DNA from: Marsupella aquatica
Taxonomy: Eukaryota > Marchantiophyta
DNA: 64,000 nt
Direction of reading: 5' to 3'
Assembly (NCBI GenBank): GCA_973895155.1
Contig: OZ316899.1
Span: forward strand, 16,058,001 to 16,122,000
The notes below the pieces were generated by a model. That model ran no database searches. It was not told the origin of the DNA and worked only from the letters and a program-made list of their open reading frames with translations. A program made the position numbers and the translations under genes. Below are positions 34,201 through 42,845 of this stretch, piece by piece. How positions within the stretch are numbered: position 1 is the stretch's first letter; every line of letters begins with the position of its first letter.

Positions 34201-35938
34201 CGTTGCCGATGCCGATGCCGATCTCTTTTCTTTCTCCAGTAGTTTCAGCAGACTCTGCATGCCTGGTTGCTGCATTGGCAAGTCCTCCGTCCTTGGCCTA
34301 AACACCTGCTCGATCGTAGGGCTAACAAGTGGTTGAGGCTTCTCTACTAACGGCCTCGGCGTTGGAGCTTCCTCGGGTGCACTTACCTGCAGGGGAAGTA
34401 CTGGGGCAAAAGTCTGACCTCTGGCATACCGGCACAACAGTGGCATGTGATAGCCAAGCCGCGACACGCTCCCCATGCCGATTACCTGCTGCTCCTCCTT
34501 TAAGATCTTCTTCAATTGGTTGAGGAGGTACCCGTTGTAGTCCCGGCTTGGGTCTGGCCTCTCTGCCAGATAGACCTGTGCTTTGCCGATCTCTGCCCTC
34601 GGCAAGTTACAATGCATGGTCACCCGCAAGAAGTCGATCATCTCTCCTATGTGCGGGTTGGTGCAGGTGTTCCGGAAGAAGCCATTCTTCGTTGATGGCC
34701 CGGGGAACGACCGGAACTCCTTGTCAGGCAAGGTCTTCCTGGTATCAACTTTGGTCTTATTGCCTATCGGCAAGCCAAATACTTCGGCAATCACTTTGGG
34801 AGTAAGATAGAAATCCTTCCCATATATCCTCGTGCAATTGGTCTCGGGTTCCCATGACCCCACGAATTCTAATAGGTCTGACTCCGGTACCTCCGGCTTC
34901 AGCCATGGTAATCTTACAAAGGCCTCTAAGCCGGATCCGGCCATGAAGCCTTGGTACTTCTTGGTCTGCATGGCCGTAAAGCATGCATCCTCCTCCCGTG
35001 CAAAATGTAGTTGCACCTCCATCGGTAGGGTTGCCGCCCAGCCCTTCCAGGTGTCATCCCTGGTTGGAATGGCCTTGATGGGATCGACCTCCTCCTCTTC
35101 GGCTTCTCCCTGCCTCCTGCTCTACTGCTCGGCTGGCTTCTTTGGTGCCGCCGACCTCATTCTTTTTGCCGGGGTGGCTTCATCGTTGACGGCTCCCTTC
35201 CTCTTCATCTCTGCTGCCGTGGAGGTTTCTCCTAGCACCGTTGCTTGGGTCCACCTTTCCGTGCTACCCTTTAATTCCCAGTGTATGTCGTTGCAGTTCT
35301 TGATGGCCTCTCGGATGCCGACGACGCTGTCTTTGCAAAACAGAAGATTGTCGAGTTGATTGGAAGTAGGAGTCCACAAGAACTCGTCCTTGATGAGTTT
35401 GCGTCCTAAGAAAGCCGTATTCTGCAGCTCCCACAATCGAGCGAGCTCCTGCCGTTCTCGAGCTGCCCTTTCTGATTCCTCATCCTCGTAAGTCTTGATG
35501 TACTCAGTTGCCCGTTCGAACAGGCATCCCCAGAAATGTGCCGCTTGATTGACGTTGCTCATACCCTCCTTAGGTCGATCGTCGATATCTACTCTCTCCC
35601 CGAGTGCTTCCCTAAGCAGCTGACAGTAGTTGGCCTCCCGTAGTCGTCTGCCTAGTTCATGCTCGCAAATGAGCCACCATCTCCTACAAGCGCTCCTTAC
35701 CCCTCTCCTCTTCAGGTCCTTCCTCCCGTTGATCCTTCCTAGCCGCCGACGCTTAACGCGCCCTAACCCTAATCGAGTTTTCTCCCCCAGCGTCCTTACC
35801 TCCGGCCTCGGCCCGGGTTCCATGGTCGCCCCTAATTGTTTATATTTTCCTTGTTTTGTCCCTATACTAAGGTGTTTCTAGGGTGCCTTCCTACTTTACC
35901 CACTTAACTGGCCGAGTGATTCCTGTCTAGGCATCACA
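31260..35938 (-). mobile_element. Family A solo LTR, copy 4 (4,679 bp)
   Basis: The plus-strand left end is TGTGGTGCGTCCC and the right end GGCATCACA. Read on the minus strand it begins TGTGATGCC and ends GGGACGCACCACA. It is flanked by a perfect GGGAT duplication (31255-31259 and 35939-35943) inside the 3' LTR of element B, and the B sequence rejoins exactly. It contains no gag or pol. It is the youngest insertion of the nest and the best-preserved A copy. Confidence 0.92.
32176..35823 (-). pseudogene. LTR-resident ORF of family A, copy 4 (near-complete)
   Basis: All four open stretches lie in one frame, giving a 1,216-codon span broken only by three TAG codons (35122, 33757, 32809). Order: N-terminal domain (MEPGPRPEVRTLGEKTRLGL; NVNQAAHFWGCLFERATEY); basic KRMRSAAPKKP; acidic EEEEVDP; conserved domain (GLEAFVRLPWLKPEVP; FYLTPKVIAEVFGLPIG; EMIDFLRVTMHCNLPRAEIG); a low-complexity linker; coiled coil from DRAMEYGEMCGELALGIFGE through LQRRADNQTERLKKQA; and an acidic Ala/Pro-rich tail. 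The start lies 115 bases inside the LTR. The domain resembles 'putative plant transposon protein'. The enzymatic role, if any, is unknown. Two of the three TAGs are shared with copy 1. Confidence 0.75.
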
Positions 35939-35943
35939 GGGAT

Positions 35944-36459
35944 ACCGGGGAGTTCATGGCCCGGAAGGTAGCCTGTTTCTTCAATCAGGAGTTAGTTGCC
36001 GCAGTAAAGGCAGGTCGGGCCCAGTCAGAGGCCCTTCAGAGGATAGAGCGGTACCGGGTGGAGTCCGTCTACTTAAAGAATGAAGTTGCGGCTCAAGAGG
36101 CTGAGCTTCTGCAACTACAACCCAAGGTTGCAGCCGCCGATGATTTGTTAGCAAAGGCGCACGCCCTTACTGCCCTAGCCGAGCAGGCCAAAGCTGGGAA
36201 CGAGGCCGAGATTGCACCACTCCGGAACCAGATTGACAGTTTGAAGAATCAAACTGTCATCTGGCAGAAGGACCTGGAGGAGGCCGAAGAACGGGCTCAG
36301 CGGGACACTACGGAGATAGCCACGCTGCAGGCCGAGGTGGCGCGGCTCCAAACCGAGGCTGAGAAGCAAGACCAGTTGGCGGGTAAACTGATGAGCGACG
36401 CCCAGCAGCTGGAGGAGGCATGTCAGGAGGCAGCAGAGGAGACGGACGCGGCGAGGTGA
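35944..36459 (+). pseudogene. LTR-resident ORF of element B, 3' LTR copy, coiled-coil part
   Basis: This continues after the A solo LTR: MARKVACFFNQELVAAVKAG, then coiled coil (SEALQRIERYRVESVYLKNE; QKDLEEAEERAQRDTTEIAT). It stays open past the position where the 5' copy has TGA (21423), and stops at a different TGA (36457-36459) where the 5' copy has CGA. Confidence 0.72.
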
Positions 36460-37110
36460 GAGAACAAATCTCTGTTGGACCAGGTCCAGCTCCTCAAGGC
36501 GGACAATGACAGGCTTCGAAGGCAGCGGGATGGCCGCTCCCATTCGGGCGGCTCTGGCAAGCGTGCCAGGCATTAGCAGCGGAGCAAGAATAGATTAGGA
36601 TTAGGACTAGCTTAGTCAGGCTCTTGGGAGAGGCACCTGCCTTAGGTACAGCAGCGCTGCCATGCTGTCCAGCCTGCGTAGATTAGGATCTTCTAATAAG
36701 ACACAGCCATTTTCCGGCCTGACTGTCAGCTTAGTTAGGACCTTAGTCAGTGAATCTTCGGCGAGAGGACACCCCGTCCCTCGGCCCTTAGTATTTAGTG
36801 CACCCCTCGGTAGAGGTAGGGGGGTTTTTAGTCTCAGAGTTGGACATCTGTGGTATGTGCGGGGAGTCCCGGCCTCTGGGAGTGAAAGAGTACCAAGGGG
36901 AGGGGGTAGGACTAAGCTCGCCGGGGGAGTGCAGAGCCGGGCTCCGTTGTAGTATACTCTCTCGGCCTTGAACCTAATCATTCCGGAGCTATCGGGTCAA
37001 CCAAGTGTATGCACATGTCCCCTATGTAGTAAAATCCTTTCCCATTATTTCCTTGTAAATCGAGATTGTATGCTTGTGCGCGTGTATGTGTGTGTGAATC
37101 TCGTGTATAG

Positions 37111-37422
37111 GTGACAACGCCGGGCCGAACGCACTACCTAAACGAGGTGCAGCTTGTGGGGATGTGGTTGCGAGCACGGGTTGAGGACCTGTATCATGGA
37201 ATCCGGATCGAAGGCGGACCACACAAAGGCTTAGAAGTCCTTAAGCCGGGGTCGATCCTGTTATCGACTAAGGTACGTTCCGGCGGCGGAACACAAACCA
37301 TACCTAGGAGATGTCCGTATCTAACAGTAGGCGCACTTAGCGCTAGTTTACGTGAATTAGGTGCATTACGCGCTTCCCTCCCTGCCCGAACCCTCAGATT
37401 TATGAGGGATGTGCCCGTCTAA
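37111..37422 (+). CDS. Small second ORF in the 3' LTR of element B
   Basis: This is a 103-codon homologue of 22355-22639, containing VQLVGMWLRARVEDLYHGIR. It has a slightly different N-terminus because of a small deletion. Both LTR copies stay open. No family is recognised. Confidence 0.3.
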   Translation: MTTPGRTHYLNEVQLVGMWLRARVEDLYHGIRIEGGPHKGLEVLKPGSILLSTKVRSGGGTQTIPRRCPYLTVGALSASLRELGALRASLPARTLRFMRDVPV

Positions 37423-37461
37423 GCTGAAGTCTGAGTTAAGGCCGAAGCCGACGACGTGACA

Positions 37462-38382
37462 GATGACTGAGAAATGATTCTGAGAGGATTCTGAGAGCGA
37501 ACCGGAAGTAGGAATAGAGGTGTTGGCCGGTTGAACCGGATTCCCTCCTAAAGTTAACTTACGGCGCTTGGGAGGTTCAACAACTTGTACCTTTGCTTCC
37601 TCTTCGTCCTCCTCTGTGTCCTCTACCTTAACAATCTCTGGATCTGGGACTCCATAAAGGACATAACTGTTCTTTGTCCCCAAAAGATTCTTCTCCTGTT
37701 TGAACAGGACTCCTGCTTGGGCATACAAATGAATCACATAGGAAGACAAGGGGGTGGCCGATTTCCCATTGAGATTAGTTGCCAGCTTCTGTATCACATC
37801 ATACAGGATGGTAGCCCAAGAGATAGTCTTCCCCTTGTAGAGGGCAGCAATGATAGTGCTCCCTACTCTCTGGATGACTCGTTTTGGTTTCTCTGGGTAT
37901 AACAGGGGAACCAGGAAAGCCAATACCCTTCTCAAGTCTCCATCTATGCACTGATTAACACTCCATCCTTCTTTCTCGTCCATCTTTCCTGCAAAGTAAT
38001 CTATGGTGAGGTTCTCTCCTTGGGGAAGTAGACCAGAGCCCTCTGTATGCACTTGGTAAGCTTTGCCAATAGCCTCTTTGGTCCAAAGCTTAGGTTGGGC
38101 TCTGATGGTATTAGAAAACTCACTTGGGACTTCTCCAGTGAGTATCTCTCGGATAACATCTTCACTCTGCCATGCCCAGGTCATCAGAAGTAGGTTGTGG
38201 CATCCCATCCTCTCTAGATCAATCCGCAACCTCTCCTTCTCTTCTGGTCCGGTTGGTAGTACAAGTCTTAGAGGCTTCAAAGCAATAGGTAAATCCTTCC
38301 TCTTAGACCTTCGAACCTCGCTCTTGACAGGGGTAGTGTCCGCCTTCGCCTTCTCAGCAGATTGGGGTCTTTGGTTCCTCAT
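37462..38382 (-). CDS. Element C ORF, 5' part (intact across the B insertion)
   Basis: The start codon is at 38382. The first 307 codons include a basic segment (RRSKRK, residues about 24-29) and a globular domain: LERMGCHNLLLMTWAWQSED, EILTGEVPSEF, and LWTKEAIGKAYQVHTEG. Further on come LAFLVPLLYPEKPKRVIQRV and TISWATILYDVIQKL. The layout parallels the plant-transposon-protein-like domain of families A and B (W..., E-F, then a T-x-E-x-I-x-K motif), but the FGLP core is replaced by AYQVHTEG. An acidic linker and KRRKL follow. At 37462 element B interrupts the frame. After removal of B and one GATGA, the frame continues at 18653 with no stop. Confidence 0.65.
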
Positions 38383-38414
38383 GGTGGCTCAACCGGTTCT
38401 CGTTAAGGTGAAAT

Positions 38415-38470
38415 CCGGTTCAGAGCGGAAGCCGGTTCAGAGCGGAAGCCGGTTCAGAGCGGAAGCCGGG
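38415..38470 (-). repeat. 17-bp tandem repeat in the 5' region of element C
   Basis: CCGGTTCAGAGCGGAAG is repeated three times head to tail (38415, 38432, 38449) with a partial fourth unit, a few dozen bases upstream of the C ORF start at 38382. CCGGTT motifs also recur at 17785-17855 in the 3' region of the same element. A role in promoter or RNA packaging is possible but unproven. Confidence 0.8.
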
Positions 38471-39063
38471 TCAAACGTCTGGCCTTCCTTCTCCAAGATC
38501 GAAGCCTATTTACTTCCCCAGCCTTCCCTCCCTCTACAGGAGTAGGCTGCCACCTTACACGATTCAGTCAATTCTCTCCTATACCATGCACTCACAGAGT
38601 TATCAAGAATGGTCCTCTCATCCGGACCAAAGACCCTCAACCAGACGGAAGAGATTCCTCACACTACAGCATCGTCGCATCACTATTCGCTCGGGAGCTC
38701 AAGACTTACTTCGTTCAGCCTTGAGAGGTGTGAGGAGAGGTTCAGCCGGTTTTGGTCTCAGATTTGGCTATAGGCTGATCCAAGACTTATGGTTTAATGG
38801 TTAAGCCGCTCCTTGCATTGAGATCCTCCGGTGGAATGGACCGGACTTAGATCATTAGGGAAACCGGTTCCATGGGTTGGGGAGGTTAAAACGGCTTTCT
38901 TCTGTCGAACCGGCCATCTCAACCAAGCAACTTTTCCGGTTAGCACCTTAAAGTGCTCATAGGAGGCTAATAGGTCTAAAAGGTCATAAGAGTTAGTGTT
39001 TCCAAGGGTTAAAATTTTAAAATTTCCCTTTTTCTCCTTTTACCAAATAAACATCATCTCACA

Positions 39064-39729
39064 CTTTGCGTATTTGTTGGGCTCGGCTTAGGTGATCATT
39101 GGCCGCTGTACTCATGGCGTCCTCATGTTTCTCCTGCATGGCCTCCAGCCGATCAAGTAGCTTTTCATGCTTCCCTTGGGCTGCGGCCAAGGCCTTCTCG
39201 CTCTGAGTGGTCTGGTCTTTAGCCGCCTTCCTAAGCCTATCGACTTGCCGATTAAGACCCTGTACCTCTTCCTTTGCATCGGGTAACTCCAGCTGCACCT
39301 TTGTCAATTTCTCTTTAATCTGCTGGTTATCCAATTGGTAGTTTTCCAATTGGTTGTTCGCCACCTCTAATTCCTGCTGCTTAGCCAAGAGATCCTGTTG
39401 TGCTTGTTGATCCACCCTTGATTTAGCCACCTTTGCTTCCATGCCGCGAAGCCAAGTGATCACTTCCTCCGTATCTACAAATGCCTTTTTGTGAATTCCC
39501 CACAATCGCGCAAGCTCCGCTCGTTCTCTAGCTGCGCGCTCCGGCTCAACATCTTCATACGTAGGTACAGCTGCCTTGCTTCTTCAAGCAAACAGCCCCA
39601 AAACTTCCCTGCCTGATTCACCGTGTTCATTCCACCAAATGCCAAGAACTTGCGCAATCTCCCAATCCACCACATGCACTTGAATGACAGTCGCTCCTCA
39701 ATGTCGAGACCGTGTACACGAGAATGCAA
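39064..39729 (-). pseudogene. LTR-resident ORF of A': N-terminal part fused to coiled coil
   Basis: The ORF 39729-39475 contains GGMNTVNQAGKFWGCLLEEA, the counterpart of NVNQAAHFWGCLFERA in family A. A frameshift near 39500 leads to ORF 39505-39059, a coiled coil (VITWLRGMEAKVAKSRVDQQ; NNQLENYQLDNQQIKEKLTK). Unlike family A there is no FGLP-type domain between the two parts, so A' is an internally shortened relative. The frame is interrupted by element C at 39063. Confidence 0.65.
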
Positions 39730-39967
39730 AATGGCAGAGTATTGGTCTCCTCACTCCGAAGCCGCCACTTAGTGGTCTTTGTGATCAAGCATGGATTAGG
39801 TCATAACTCAAATCCCGCCGGATCTCAACCATTGGATCCTTTCCCTTATCATCTAACACGTAGTAATCGGCATCGGTCTTAATTGTTACCTTATACTCTC
39901 TATCTATCCTTATTTAGCCATTATTTTAGGCTTAATTATTACTTCGTAATCCTGGCAAGGCATCACA

Positions 39968-41520
39968 AGGACTGTTGGGCTGGTTGGGTTTTATCTGTTG
40001 TCAGCCTCTGTTCCAGAACCTCCTCTTGTGCCCTTGCCTACAAGGGAAGTACTAGGGCAAAGATCTGACTCCTGGCATACCGGCACAACAACGGGATGTG
40101 ATAGCCAAGCTGGAACACGCTTCCCTGGCCGATCACCTATTGTTCCTCCTTCAAGATCTTCTTTAGTTAGGTGATGAGGTACCCGTTGTAGTCCCGGCTT
40201 GGGTCTGGCCTCTCCGCTAGGTAGACCTGTGCCTTGCCAATCTCTGGTCTTGGCAAGTTGCAGTGCATGGTTACCCGCAAGAAATCGATCATCTCACCAA
40301 TGTGCGGGTTGGTGTAGATATTCCAAAAGAAGTCATTCTTCGTTGATGGCCCTGGGAACAATCTGAACTCCTTGTCTGGCAAGGTCTTTCGGGTATCTAT
40401 TTTGGTCTTATTGCCCATCGGCAAGTCAAACACTTTGGCAATCACCTGGGGAGTGAGATAGAAATCCTTCCCATACACCCTTGTGGAATTTGTCTCGGGA
40501 TCCCATGATCCCACAAATTCCAATAAGTCAGAATCCGGCACCCCAGGCTTCAGCCACGGTAATTTCACAAAGGCTTCCAAGCCGGATCCGGCCATGAAGC
40601 CTTGGTACTTTTGAGTCTGCATAGTCGTAAAGCATGCATCTTCTCTCGTGCAAAGTATAATTGCACTTCCTCTAGGAGGGTTGACGCCCAGCCCCTCCAG
40701 GTGTCATCCCTCGTTGGAACGACATTGATTGGGTCGACCTCCTCTTCTTCGGCTTCCTTGGTGCCGCCAACCTTGTTCTCTTTGCGGGGGTGGCCTCTTT
40801 GTTGTTTGGCCCTTTCCTCTTCATGGCGGCTGTTGTGGATATTTCTCCAAGCACGGTTGCCTTTGTCCACACCTCCGTGCTACCCTTTAGGTCCCAATGT
40901 ACGTCGTTGCAACGGTTGATGGCTTCTTGGATGCCGACAATTCTGTTCTCACAAAACAGAAGGTTGTCGAGCTGATTGGCAGTAGGAGTCCACAAGAACT
41001 CAGCCTTGATGAGCTCCCCTCCAAGGAAGGTAGACTTCTGCAGTTCCCATAGTCGAGCAAGCTCCTGCTGTTCTCGTGCTGCCCTTTCCGATTCTTCATC
41101 CTCGTAGGTCCCAATGTAACTACTCAGTTGCCCGGTCAAACAGGCATCCCCAAAAATGAGTAGCTTGATTGACGTTGCTCATGCCCTCCTTGAGTTGATA
41201 CTTGGTATCTTCTCCCGCCCAGAGTGCTTGCCTAAGCAGCTGACAGTAGTTGGCTTCTCGCAATCCTCTGTTTGGTTTGTGCTTGCAAATGAGCCGCCAT
41301 TCCTTGTGATCGGTCCTTAACCCCCCTTGCCTGGTCTCCCTTCCCGTTGGTTACCCCTAGCCGCTGGCACTTAGCGCGCCCTAACCCTAATTGCGTTCCC
41401 TGCCGTGGCGTCCTTACTTCCGGCCTCAGCTCGGGTTCCATATTTTCCTTGTTTTGTTACTACACTAATATGTTTTCAGGGTACACTCCTGGTTTTACCA
41501 TTTAGCGGCTAGGCATCACA
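39968..41520 (-). mobile_element. Family A LTR, copy 3: 5' segment
   Basis: On the minus strand this begins TGTGATGCC at 41520 and is continuous, after removal of A', with 14981-13729. The shared join CGATCGTAGGA-CTG...GGGCTGGTTGGG matches the uninterrupted sequence in copy 1 near 9170-9195 (opposite strand). On the right it abuts a LINE-like fragment, so its own target duplication cannot be matched. Confidence 0.82.
40167..41441 (-). pseudogene. LTR-resident ORF of family A copy 3: N-terminal and conserved domains
   Basis: MEPELRPEVRTPRQGTQLGL starts at 41441 and is soon shifted. ORF 41139-40672 carries TYEDEESERAAREQQELARL and the basic KRTRLAAPRKP segment, and lacks about 30 bases of linker seen in other copies. 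ORF 40622-40167 carries the conserved domain (FYLTPQVIAKVFDLPMG, with FGLP changed to FDLP) and PRPEIGKAQVYLAERPDPSR. Several frameshifts make it inactive. Confidence 0.65.
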
Positions 41521-42005
41521 GTCATGATGGTAGTGTTGTTTCAGATGTTGTGGGCATTGTGGCTGGGGCATAATGAGCACATGTTCCAGGTTGTTGGGAG
41601 TAGGAAATTAGACTTCCGATTCATATTGTCTGAGGCAGCGGATCATGTCTCTGCTATTTTGATTTCATTGCCAGTGTGCAACCAAAAAACACAATTACTG
41701 AGGGCAAAGGAAATGATTAATAGGGAGAGGATTGCATGGCTGAAGCGTAGGGATGTATGGATCACTTCGGGATAGGCAAATAGGATCTGGGGGAATTATG
41801 GTAAGATGATTGATAGACGGTTAGGTGGCATGCCTGGCTGAGTGGGTGGGCTGTTGGTGACCATGAACCGCCTTGGGGTTTGGGTCACCTGGTCTGGGCC
41901 TCAGAGTGGCCTTTTTTGTTGATGGATGTTTGGGTGTGTCTTTTGGCTATGTGTGTCTCCTCTGCCATGGGGTTTTCATGGCCACTATATTAAAAATATA
42001 CAAAA
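41521..42005 (+). mobile_element. LINE-like 3' fragment
   Basis: An 83-codon ORF (41524-41775) begins with MLWALWLGHNEHMFQ, which resembles the W-x-x-W-x-x-R-N-x-x-x-F motif of the zinc-binding region that closes plant LINE reverse transcriptases, and is followed by a helical charged segment. About 230 bases of non-coding sequence follow, ending in AT-rich TATTAAAAATATACAAAA (41988-42005) that could be the 3' tail. A fragment only. The assignment rests on one motif. Confidence 0.4.
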
Positions 42006-42204
42006 TGTTGTAAGGTAATAACTACAGACTACTAAGTCCCCTCCATGCGTGTTTGGCACAGATTAGGCCGGATTACTCATTACCCACCGTGTTGGCGATG
42101 TCACAGCAAGTCGTGGTACTTTTAAAAAACCTCAAGTCTTAGAGATTCTGGAATGTTGAGCCGACTCTACTTGTATTGCCATAACTGGACATTATGCACA
42201 ACAT

Positions 42205-42845
42205 CCAACCCCAATGAAATGTGCCCAACCTTGCCTTGGCTTCCCCCATTCCTTTGCCATTGGCTAACTTGTCATCCCCTTACGTTGCGGCCAAAACCTT
42301 TGGCCACTCATATTCAAGCATCATGATCCTGTTGACCCGATGATGGTCCATACGCAATAAATCGTCAACTAGTGTGTATGTCTTCCTAGGAACATGGAGG
42401 ACTTTGATGTGATCCAATGATTTTCCAACTTACATGACTCAAAGGCCATAGGATGCATGTCTTGATGCAAGGAGGCACCAATGGCAAACTCACTTGCCTT
42501 TGTCCAAATTTTGAACAACTTCCCCATCTCAGGCAACTTCAGAACTGATGACATTACCATAAGTCGCTTATTTAAGTTCTAGGAATGCTAACTCGCAATC
42601 CTGTGTCCACACAAACACTTTGCTTTTCATAGTTAGCGCATTCAAGGGTCTCACAATCTTTGCTTAGTCCTTCATGTATCTCCAATAGAACCCTATGAAT
42701 CCCAAGAAGGCCCTAACTTGACCTCACATTGGACGGACGCTCCCATTATTTGATCTCTTTAAGCTTATCATGACTAGGTGTGATCCCTTTCGAGGTAAAG
42801 GTATGGCCGAGTAACTGAATCTTATTCATTGCAAACTTGCACAAG
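42205..42845 (-). mobile_element. Decayed gypsy pol fragment related to element D
   Basis: From 42409 to 42843 the sequence parallels 1057-1466 of element D (minus strand RT-RNase H), for example ORF 42560-42369 with FKIWTKASEFAIGASLHQDM against FKIWTDASDYAIGACLHQDG. The RNase H first Asp is Lys here. Indels destroy the frame. 42205-42408 is AT-poor non-coding sequence that may belong to the same remnant. Confidence 0.75.

Larger units (their letters stand above)
18659..37461 (+). mobile_element. Element B: complete Ty3/gypsy retrotransposon with 4-kb coding LTRs
   Basis: Two long direct repeats (18659-22678 and 28781-37461, the latter split by an A solo LTR) begin TGTGACGCCGCC and end GACGACGTGACA. 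The outer flanks are a perfect GATGA duplication (18654-18658 and 37462-37466). Between the LTRs lie 6,102 bp with gag (three CCHC knuckles), protease, RT, RNase H and integrase in that order, all on the plus strand. Net length without the A insertion is about 14.1 kb. The two LTRs differ only slightly by eye, so the insertion is fairly young, yet gag-pol has several stops and frameshifts. It is inserted within the ORF of element C. Confidence 0.92.
28781..37461 (+). repeat. 3' LTR of element B, split by a family A solo LTR
   Basis: The sequence repeats 18659-22678. It is interrupted at 31260-35938 and resumes at 35944 after the GGGAT duplication. Net length is about 4.0 kb. It differs from the 5' LTR by scattered substitutions and small indels, including a 12-base loss in the CAGGCT hexamer run. 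A second TATA box lies at 29140. Confidence 0.92.
16735..39063 (-). mobile_element. Element C: LTR-sized unit with one ORF, interrupted by element B
   Basis: The ends are TGTAGAGTAGGG at 16735 and ...CATCTCACA at 39063 (minus-strand reading: TGTGAGATG...CTCTACA). They are flanked by a perfect 5-bp duplication CTTTG (16730-16734 and 39064-39068). Net length without B is about 3.52 kb. It contains a single long ORF (38382 to 17853 across the B insertion) and no gag, pol or obvious tRNA primer site. The termini and TSD fit a solo LTR or an LTR-derived unit. It is inserted in the coiled-coil region of the A' ORF. Confidence 0.82.
14982..39967 (-). mobile_element. Family A' solo LTR, interrupted by element C
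   Basis: The unit begins on the minus strand at 39967 with TGTGATGCCTTGCC and ends at 14982 with ...GCGCCACA. Termini and flanks resemble family A but the body is diverged. Its flanks are AGGAT (14977-14981) and AGGAC (39968-39972), a 5-bp duplication with one transition. Removing it rejoins family A copy 3. Net length without the C insertion is about 2.65 kb, shorter than A (4.7 kb) because the transposon-like domain is missing. The 3' non-coding half (14982-16200) is recognisably homologous to the A LTR, for example the TTCCGCC.CCGGAATG stretch. Confidence 0.8.
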
